DNA of 5,019 nucleotides from NCBI GenBank assembly GCA_030631455.1, contig DAOVLC010000158.1, positions 1 through 5,019 on the forward strand, given 5' to 3'. The stretch's first letter is position 1. Every line of letters starts with the position of its first letter. The DNA comes from Candidatus Zixiibacteriota bacterium (GTDB lineage: Bacteria; Zixibacteria; MSB-5A5; JAABVY01; JAHJOQ01). Below, piece by piece: positions 1 to 4,338 of this stretch. The notes under the pieces are model-generated. The model searched no databases, was not told the origin of the DNA, and worked only from the letters and a program-made list of their open reading frames with translations. The translations under genes and the position numbers were made by a program.

Positions 1-798
1 CTTGCCGATCCCCAGGTCGGCGCAGTGTTACTCCTGACCCCGCATCATCTTCATGCGAAGCAGATCGTGCAGGGGATCGAAGCAGGCAAATGGATATTCG
101 TCGAGAAACCGCTTGCGACGTCAGAGGAGGAACTCGAAACGGTCATAAATGCTATGAAGCTGAATTCCGCTCAACTGATGATTGGGTTTAATAGAAGATA
201 CTCTCCGGCTATCACGTCTGTGAAGTCGAAGCTCGACGAAATATCATCCCCTTCGCTCTTCAATTACCGAATCAACGCAGGATTCATCCCTAAAGAAAGC
301 TCGTTGCAGGACGATAAGATCGGAAAAGGGAGGATCGTTGGGGAAGTCTGTCATTTCATCGATGTTATGACCTTTCTCGCCGGGGCTAATCCGACAGAGG
401 TATTCGCATATTGCACCGACAACGGGGGCGGACACTATCTTAACAGCGACAACCTGCAAATATCGCTTAAATTCGCAGATGGATCAAGGGGGAACATAAC
501 ATACGCGGCAAACGGCGGCAAGAGTTTGCCCAAAGAACGGCTGGAAGTCTTCACGGGCGGCGTTAGCTTCGTCATCGATGATTTCCGACTCACCGAAATG
601 TTCACGGATAACAAGAGGATAAAACTTCACAGTGGGGCACAGGACAAAGGGCACAGAAATGAACTTGACGTATTCGCGCAACGATATCTGGCTGATGATG
701 ATCTCTCGGATGAGTTCGAATCATCTGTGTCCGTAACGCGCGCCACTTTTGCCATTCTCGAATCGCTTTCCTCGGGAAAGCCAGTCAGGATCGAATGA
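1..798 (+). CDS. Gfo/Idh/MocA-family oxidoreductase, 3' part (probable two-domain sugar dehydrogenase)
   Basis: The frame is open from the first base and ends at TGA 796-798, giving 265 visible residues; the start lies upstream of the window. Visible residues 1-45 are the late part of the NAD(P)-binding Rossmann fold, with the family hallmark EKP at 35-37 (FVEKPLA). FNRR (63-66), GEVCHFID (114-121, with the conserved His and Asp of the substrate domain), PKERLEVF (177-184) and DKGHRNEL (215-222) mark the C-terminal alpha/beta domain. From knowledge of the family, GEVCHFID, PKER and QDKGH together are typical of the C-terminal half of two-domain proteins with an N-terminal zinc-dependent alcohol-dehydrogenase-like part, common in polysaccharide clusters. 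The missing N-terminus prevents confirmation. The likely role is cytoplasmic oxidation/reduction of a sugar or sugar nucleotide; the substrate is unknown. The next gene starts 55 bases downstream on the same strand, consistent with one operon. Confidence 0.9.
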   Translation, partial: LADPQVGAVLLLTPHHLHAKQIVQGIEAGKWIFVEKPLATSEEELETVINAMKLNSAQLMIGFNRRYSPAITSVKSKLDEISSPSLFNYRINAGFIPKESSLQDDKIGKGRIVGEVCHFIDVMTFLAGANPTEVFAYCTDNGGGHYLNSDNLQISLKFADGSRGNITYAANGGKSLPKERLEVFTGGVSFVIDDFRLTEMFTDNKRIKLHSGAQDKGHRNELDVFAQRYLADDDLSDEFESSVSVTRATFAILESLSSGKPVRIE

Positions 799-840
799 CG
801 TGCGCGATCAAGACTGCCTGATTTTGATTAATCTTACAAA

Positions 841-845
841 GGGAG
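841..845 (+). promoter_or_regulatory. Ribosome binding site of the GT4 gene
   Basis: GGGAG lies 8 bases before ATG 854. It decides the start: the longer frame from ATG 749 lies inside the preceding gene, and its extra 35 residues do not resemble the N-terminus of a GT4 enzyme. Confidence 0.7.
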
Positions 846-853
846 CTGTAAGA

Positions 854-2098
854 ATGTCTAAAGAAACACCGCAATCGATTCTATATCTGTCGCATTACTA
901 TCCGCCAGAGGTGAATGCGCCTGCCATACGAGTGTCTCAATTGGCAAAATGCTGGGTTGAACAGGGTCATAAAGTGACTATCCTCACCGGGTTTCCAAAT
1001 CATCCCAGTGGCATCATTCCACCCGAGTATTCCGGCCGGTTTCTTCAGAGAGAAGAGTGTGACGGAATAGATATCATCAGAACATATATGTACGCCGCTC
1101 CAAACAAAGGATTCCTCAAGCGCATCCTGAATTATCTTTCGTTTATGTTCTCATCCATAGTGCTTGGTATTCCATTGTTGCCGAAGATTGACGTTGTGAT
1201 TGCGTCGTCACCGCAGTTTTTCGTGGCTGTGGCGGGCTACGTCATTTCTGTCCTAAAACGGGTTCCGTTCGTTTTCGAAGTACGGGATGTTTGGCCGGAA
1301 GAGATAGTCGCCGTTGGAGCGATCAGGAATCGGTTCATAATCGGTTTTCTCGAACGTGTGGAGATGTTTCTCTATCGCCGAGCCAAGCTGATAGTCGCTG
1401 TTGCTCAGGGAACGATTGAGATACTGACCAGGCGCGGTGTGCCGCGTGACAAGATCGTCTGGTTGCCGAACGGCATAAACATGAGTGAGTTCAGACAGAA
1501 AATCGACAGGCACAAAATCCGCGAGAGAATCAACCTCAATGGTGAATTCCTTGTGTCGTATGTTGGAACGCACGGCATGGCGCACAGGTTGCAAACAGTT
1601 CTCTCCGCGGCGGAAAAGTTGAAGAGCAATTCGCGCATCAAGTTTCTGATGGTTGGAGATGGCGCGGATAAGGAGAGTCTGTTAAATCTGGCTCAGAACC
1701 TCGATCTTAATAACGTTACTTTCCTGCCGCAGCTTCCGCACGAGGAGGCGATAGGCTACTACAAGATCTCCGATGCGTGCCTGGTGCCCTTGCGCAAAGC
1801 CGAGTTGTTCACGAAAAACATCCCATCGAAGATATACGAGATAATGGCATCCGAGCGACCTGTTCTTCTCGGAGCCAGGGGGGAATCGATGGAACTGGTC
1901 GAAGAGGCGGCTGCCGGTCTGGTCTTCGAGCCGGAAGATGCTGACAGCCTGGCTGAATCGATCCTGAAACTTTACGAAGACAGGAATCTGGCGAAGCAAC
2001 TTGGAGAGAATGGCTACAATTATGCGGCTTCTCACTGTCGCCGTGACAAGATCGCAGATGAATACGTAGGTCATCTCATGGAGATCGGGGGCAGTTGA
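854..2098 (+). CDS. Glycosyltransferase family 4 (GT-B fold), WbuB/WcaI-like
   Basis: The 414-residue product is full length for this family. The N-terminal acceptor domain begins ILYLSHYYPPEVNAPAIR (9-26), the classic GT4 opening with the first beta strand and Pro-rich loop, followed by GFPNHPSG (46-53). FEVRDVWPEE (141-150) is a strong signature of the WbuB/WcaI type. The C-terminal donor domain starts at about VSYVGTHGMAHRL (234-246) and contains FLMVGDGADKESL (264-276). PSKIYEIMAS (324-333) holds the second glutamate of the E-x7-E region at E329. The first position is K321, as I expect for this subgroup. The enzyme should transfer a sugar from a nucleotide donor to a lipid-linked intermediate on the cytoplasmic face of the inner membrane. 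WbuB enzymes use UDP-L-FucNAc, but the donor cannot be read from sequence here. There is no signal peptide; a hydrophobic stretch at 92-110 suggests membrane association. Its stop overlaps the next start, so the two genes are probably translationally coupled. Confidence 0.93.
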   Translation: MSKETPQSILYLSHYYPPEVNAPAIRVSQLAKCWVEQGHKVTILTGFPNHPSGIIPPEYSGRFLQREECDGIDIIRTYMYAAPNKGFLKRILNYLSFMFSSIVLGIPLLPKIDVVIASSPQFFVAVAGYVISVLKRVPFVFEVRDVWPEEIVAVGAIRNRFIIGFLERVEMFLYRRAKLIVAVAQGTIEILTRRGVPRDKIVWLPNGINMSEFRQKIDRHKIRERINLNGEFLVSYVGTHGMAHRLQTVLSAAEKLKSNSRIKFLMVGDGADKESLLNLAQNLDLNNVTFLPQLPHEEAIGYYKISDACLVPLRKAELFTKNIPSKIYEIMASERPVLLGARGESMELVEEAAAGLVFEPEDADSLAESILKLYEDRNLAKQLGENGYNYAASHCRRDKIADEYVGHLMEIGGS

Positions 2099-3513
2099 TG
2101 CTCGGGGAACGGGTAACAGCGCTTCGCAGGCTTCACCTTGCATGCGATCTCATATTGACTTGCCTTGCATTTGTCGCAGCCGGCGCACTCGATTCCGTTT
2201 TTCACAATGGACTCCACGTGAGAATCCCTGCGAGCTTCTCTTCCGCCCAGAACTTTATCGTCATCTGTGCCATCTGGGGAATCCTGATATACCGTCAAAA
2301 GCAGTCGTATGTTTACCGGACGAAACCGGTCAGTGATATTCTCAAGAATGTCCTGAGCGTCGTGATCACCGGCACGTTTCTGTTTGTAGTTTGGCTCTTC
2401 GCTACAAAGACACTGTTCTACGGAAGATTCTTCTTCCTCGCGTTTGCGGCTATTGATTCCGCTTTGTTGATAGGGTTGCGACTGGCCGTTCTTGGCACGC
2501 TTCACCATCGCAGAAAGAGCGGCTTCAATAACCAGAATGTCATAGTGGTCGGCACCGGCGATCTTGCGAAGAGCGTGGTCGATGATCTAAAGGCAAACCC
2601 GGAATGGGGATTTCGAGTCACAGGTCTGCTCGACTGGAAGGAGATGACGAAGCTCTGGAGGTACCAGGATATTCCACTAATCGGGTCACTCTCGCAACTC
2701 CCCGACCTCATACGAGACAATCAGGTCGATTACGTGGTCTTTGCTGTTCCCCATGACCAGCTCAACCGCGTCGATTCTTCTCTGATGATATGCGAGGAGA
2801 TGGGTACGAAAGCGTGTCTCATGGCCGATTTCTTCTCCACAAACATCGCAAAGAAGGAAATCACGGAGTTTCTGGGGAGACCGGTGATCGTATACAACAC
2901 CACCCCTGATTGCAAGTTTCAGATAACCATAAAAAACGTTGTCGACAGGGTTGGGGCTACCCTCGGACTTCTGGTTGTTTCACCGATCATGGTGGCTGTT
3001 GCTGCACTCGTAAAACTGACTTCCCGAGGGCCGATGTTCTTCAAGCAGGAACGGTGCGGCATCAACGGGAAGCGGTTCAGGGTTTTCAAGTTCAGAACTA
3101 TGGTGCATAATGCCGAAGCCCTTAAGGCCTCCCTTCTCAAAGAGAACGAGATGGATGGTCCGGCATTCAAGATTGAGGATGATCCACGGATCACCAGGAT
3201 CGGGAAGCTGCTCAGGAAACTGTCGGTAGATGAATTACCTCAACTCATAAACGTGGCTCGAGGTGAGATGTCTCTCGTCGGACCCCGCCCGCCACTTCCC
3301 GATGAAGTAGGGAAGTACAGTAGATGGCAGAGGCGCAGACTGTCGATGAAACCTGGGATTACCTGTCTTTGGCAGGTCGGTGGCAGGAACAATACCACCT
3401 TCGATGAATGGATGAAACTCGACCTGCAATATATCGATAACTGGTCACTCTGGCTTGACACGAAGATTCTGCTGAAGACTGTCCCGACCGTGATCAACGC
3501 CACCGGTAGGTAA
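2098..3513 (+). CDS. Exopolysaccharide polyprenyl-phosphate glycosylphosphotransferase (bacterial sugar transferase)
   Basis: The 471-residue product is the usual length for WbaP/WcaJ-type enzymes. It should transfer a sugar-1-phosphate from a nucleotide sugar to undecaprenyl phosphate, starting repeat-unit synthesis in the inner membrane. The N-terminus has about four hydrophobic segments (roughly 12-31, 51-66, 82-102, 108-134). A Rossmann-like domain with VIVVGTGDLA (148-157) follows. The catalytic domain (about 280-471) opens with a membrane re-entrant helix around SPIMVAVAALVKL (295-307), followed by GPMFFKQERCG and the FRVFKFRTM block (327-335). SVDELPQ supplies the Asp-Glu catalytic pair D378/E379, and LVGPRPP (393-399) and KPGITCLWQV complete the family pattern. 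ATG 2098 overlaps the upstream TGA by one base, with GGGGG at 2087-2091 as the likely ribosome binding site. A TTG at 2095 would add one residue. Sugar specificity is not readable. No clear terminator follows. Confidence 0.95.
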   Translation: MLGERVTALRRLHLACDLILTCLAFVAAGALDSVFHNGLHVRIPASFSSAQNFIVICAIWGILIYRQKQSYVYRTKPVSDILKNVLSVVITGTFLFVVWLFATKTLFYGRFFFLAFAAIDSALLIGLRLAVLGTLHHRRKSGFNNQNVIVVGTGDLAKSVVDDLKANPEWGFRVTGLLDWKEMTKLWRYQDIPLIGSLSQLPDLIRDNQVDYVVFAVPHDQLNRVDSSLMICEEMGTKACLMADFFSTNIAKKEITEFLGRPVIVYNTTPDCKFQITIKNVVDRVGATLGLLVVSPIMVAVAALVKLTSRGPMFFKQERCGINGKRFRVFKFRTMVHNAEALKASLLKENEMDGPAFKIEDDPRITRIGKLLRKLSVDELPQLINVARGEMSLVGPRPPLPDEVGKYSRWQRRRLSMKPGITCLWQVGGRNNTTFDEWMKLDLQYIDNWSLWLDTKILLKTVPTVINATGR

Positions 3514-3721
3514 ACCGGACAACCTCTGCATTCGTTCAGATCGCATTCTTCAGCATCGATAGCCGATTTTCGACCGATTCAAACAGCGATCAGCCCGATC
3601 CATGACCATTTGACTCAGTTGGAATAACTTGGTACTCATACGGTTCTGACGATCAACCAGATCGATTGATCTCAGATCCAAACTCACTGCCTTCCTGATG
3701 TTGATCCACACAATGGCTCTG

Positions 3722-3736
3722 GCGCAGCATCTGCGC
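3722..3736. repeat. Perfect 6-bp inverted repeat with 3-base loop
   Basis: GCGCAG, loop CAT, then CTGCGC. The GC-rich stem is strong for its size, but no T-tract follows on either strand, so it is not an obvious intrinsic terminator. Its role is unknown. Confidence 0.45.
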
Positions 3737-3796
3737 GCAGAATCGAAGACAGATAAAGTCGCAACGCTGCGTCACGGTCGATACATTGTGAGAACA

Positions 3797-3835
3797 GTCA
3801 TGATTCTACCTGACACATGTCGTGATTCCTACCTG
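3797..3835. repeat. Imperfect direct repeat, 22-base period, upstream of the promoter
   Basis: GTCATGATTCTACCTG (3797-3812) recurs as GTCGTGATTCCTACCTG (3819-3835), differing by one substitution and one inserted base. The 22-base spacing is about two helical turns. The second copy ends 75 bases before the -35 box at 3911. This would suit paired activator or repressor sites, although chance or a local duplication is possible. No matching regulator is encoded in the window. Confidence 0.5.
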
Positions 3836-3910
3836 CTGTTCTCAGCCGACCGGAGTGATATCTGCCCGCGGAATCTGCGGAAAAATAGCAGAAACTCGCT
3901 AGAAAAAGAC

Positions 3911-3939
3911 TTGACAAACGACAGCGTTCTTTATATCCT
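3911..3939 (+). promoter_or_regulatory. Sigma70-type promoter for the secreted-protein gene
   Basis: TTGACA (3911-3916) is a perfect -35 box. A 17-base spacer leads to TATCCT (3934-3939), a 4/6 match to TATAAT including the key first T, A and last T. Overlapping TATATC (3932-3937) has a less favourable 15-base spacer. Transcription would begin near 3946, about 390 bases before the next strong start codon, giving an unusually long leader. The -35 box is preceded by an A-rich stretch (AGAAAAAGAC). Confidence 0.65.
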
Positions 3940-3961
3940 ATATACGATTACTGGGGGTTAG

Positions 3962-4019
3962 GATAGTAGGTAAGCGAAGCCAAGTTGTAGTTCCTATCAA
4001 AAGTTTTTTTGTTTTGTTT
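3962..4019 (+). terminator. Possible early terminator/attenuator in the leader
   Basis: GATAG (3962-3966) can pair with CTATC (3994-3998); alternatively TAGGA (3959-3963) pairs with TCCTA (3992-3996). A T7 run follows at 4004-4010, then TTTTG and TTTG. The T-tract is clear but the stem is only 5 bp with a large loop, so this is a weak terminator candidate. If real, it would end transcripts about 65 bases from the predicted start. Confidence 0.25.
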
Positions 4020-4020
4020 G

Positions 4021-4089
4021 CTGAAAAGTGGTTTCGTCCGAAAGGAATAGTATGAGGCTTGGCAATCTGCCCGGGTTGCCAGATTTCAG
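4021..4089 (+). promoter_or_regulatory. Enclosed RNA hairpin domain in the leader
   Basis: CTGAAA (4021-4026) is complementary to TTTCAG (4084-4089) and closes a domain. Inside it, TGGCAA (4060-4065) pairs with TTGCCA (4076-4081). A second short hairpin near 4032-4046 can form as TTTC-GTCC-GAAA or as TCC-GAAA-GGA with a GNRA-type tetraloop. This gives a three-way-junction-like layout. An alternative pairing ATCTG (4065-4069) with CAGAT (4080-4084) competes with the TGGCAA stem, so two exclusive states are possible. Confidence 0.4.
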
Positions 4090-4181
4090 AGTTAAACACT
4101 TGATGTTTCACCTTGCAAGAGACTGAAGGATTCGACGAGTAGTTATGACAAATTCGTATTATATTGTGCAAGTGGTTAACT
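4090..4181 (+). repeat. Long-range inverted repeat (12 of 13 paired) in the leader
   Basis: GTTAAACACTTG (4091-4102) is the reverse complement of CAAGTGGTTAAC (4169-4180) except for one A/G mismatch, and A4090 pairs with T4181. The 66-base interior includes AAACA/TGTTT (4094-4108), which competes with the long stem, and a CTTGCAAG palindrome (4112-4119). It directly abuts the preceding domain. Confidence 0.5.
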
Positions 4182-4184
4182 GTA

Positions 4185-4283
4185 ATGGTTCGGAAGGAGG
4201 TGGGAAGGGAAGAAGGAAGCATTAGCTGGCTATTCCCCTATTGTTCGAAGCAGTTGAATAGCCACAAAATTCAAGTTTTGTGA
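4185..4283 (+). CDS. Possible 32-residue leader ORF
   Basis: ATG 4185 to TGA 4281-4283 encodes a 32-residue peptide starting MVRKEVGREEGS, basic/acidic at first and then mixed. I see no Shine-Dalgarno sequence before its ATG. Inside it, codons 4-6 form AAGGAGGTG (4194-4202), a perfect anti-16S match, within a nearly pure purine stretch at 4192-4219. Translation of this ORF would cover the hairpin at 4227-4264 and most of that at 4263-4282, which would suit a leader-peptide mechanism. Without a start signal or conservation data, coding is doubtful. Confidence 0.15.
   Translation: MVRKEVGREEGSISWLFPYCSKQLNSHKIQVL
4227..4264 (+). repeat. Perfect 9-bp inverted repeat (leader hairpin)
   Basis: TGGCTATTC (4227-4235) and GAATAGCCA (4256-4264) are exact reverse complements around a 20-base loop. 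The loop contains the palindrome TTCGAA (4244-4249). The 3' arm shares two bases with the next hairpin, so the two full stems cannot both form completely. Confidence 0.6.
4263..4282 (+). repeat. Perfect 7-bp inverted repeat (leader hairpin)
   Basis: CACAAAA (4263-4269), loop TTCAAG, TTTTGTG (4276-4282). The stem is A/T-rich with a terminator-like run of four T, but too weak to call a terminator. Confidence 0.5.
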
Positions 4284-4293
4284 ACAAGTTTTG
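4272..4293 (+). repeat. 9-base direct repeat CAAGTTTTG, two copies
   Basis: CAAGTTTTG occurs at 4272-4280 and 4285-4293, with a 13-base period. A related TAGTTTTG lies at 4318-4325, in the 3' half of the palindrome next to the ribosome binding site. The spacing could suit an RNA- or DNA-binding protein, but chance in an A/T-rich leader is possible. Confidence 0.45.
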
Positions 4294-4305
4294 CCTCACC
4301 GGCAA
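4291..4305 (+). repeat. Small hairpin TTGCC/GGCAA
   Basis: TTGCC (4291-4295), loop TCACC, GGCAA (4301-4305). Bases CCTC (4294-4297) in this hairpin are also complementary to GAGG (4327-4330) of the ribosome binding site, so opening it could permit sequestration of that site. This is inference from complementarity only. Confidence 0.4.
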
Positions 4306-4309
4306 TGTC

Positions 4310-4325
4310 CAAAACTATAGTTTTG
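4310..4325 (+). promoter_or_regulatory. Perfect 16-base palindrome abutting the ribosome binding site
   Basis: CAAAACTATAGTTTTG is fully self-complementary. As DNA it could be an operator for a dimeric repressor; as RNA it forms a 6-bp stem with a TATA loop. Its last base is the first base of the GAGAGGAG ribosome binding site, so occupancy or folding could affect translation initiation. Confidence 0.5.
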
Positions 4326-4332
4326 AGAGGAG
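4325..4332 (+). promoter_or_regulatory. Ribosome binding site of the secreted-protein gene
   Basis: GAGAGGAG, with its GGAG core 6 bases before ATG 4339. The strong match and ideal spacing fix the start, which is followed directly by a signal peptide. Confidence 0.85.
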
Positions 4333-4338
4333 CAAGAC

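Larger units (their letters stand above)
3514..3910. other. Gene-poor intergenic region
   Basis: I see no convincing gene. The region holds eight GATC sites between 3539 and 3706, a perfect small hairpin GCGCAG-CAT-CTGCGC (3722-3736), AGATC-GATT-GATCT (3659-3672), and the direct repeat listed at 3797-3835. The + strand frame 3698-3961 (87 codons) runs across the promoter, lacks a recognisable domain, and looks accidental. On the - strand, frames ending at 3550 and 3536 look faintly protein-like (see findings) but are too short to call. No strong hairpin with a T-tract marks the end of the polysaccharide operon. Confidence 0.6.
3946..4338 (+). promoter_or_regulatory. Long structured 5' leader, candidate cis-regulatory RNA of unknown class
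   Basis: About 390 bases lie between the predicted transcription start and ATG 4339, with no large ORF. Complementary segments occur along most of the length and are annotated separately: a weak hairpin with U-tract (3962-4019), an enclosed hairpin domain (4021-4089), a long-range stem (4090-4181), and hairpins at 4227-4264, 4263-4282, 4291-4305 and 4310-4325. I tested it by eye against c-di-GMP, fluoride, TPP, glycine, cobalamin and FMN riboswitch cores and found no convincing match. It could be a riboswitch, a protein-binding leader, an RNA thermometer, or an independent small RNA plus leader. Function is not established by sequence alone. Confidence 0.5.

Noticed and set aside
749..853. 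Longer start (ATG 749) for the glycosyltransferase
   Set aside because: It overlaps the preceding gene by 50 bases, and the added residues do not resemble a GT4 N-terminus. ATG 854 has a good ribosome binding site and starts right before the family's first beta strand.
1682..2508. Reverse ORFs of 145-153 codons opposite the glycosyltransferase and sugar transferase
   Set aside because: They overlap well-supported genes, have no family resemblance and no start signals.
3651..3710. Replication-origin-like signal: GATC cluster plus TGATCCACA, one base from a DnaA box
   Set aside because: There is a single imperfect box, no AT-rich unwinding region, and no dnaA, dnaN or other origin-linked gene nearby.
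3698..3961. 87-codon + strand ORF
   Set aside because: It spans the predicted promoter and direct repeat, has no ribosome binding site or recognisable domain, and has a low-quality composition.
4060..4079. Sigma54 promoter (TGGC ... TTGC)
   Set aside because: GG and GC are separated by 15 bases instead of 10, and the elements are better explained as hairpin arms.
3970..4089. c-di-GMP-I riboswitch, suggested by GCGAAGCC and GGGTTGCC
   Set aside because: The conserved GCAAACC and ACGCAAAGCC core elements and the spacing of the two helices are absent.
4157..4165. Second promoter with TATTAT/TATATT as -10 box
   Set aside because: No acceptable -35 box is found at 16-19 bases upstream.
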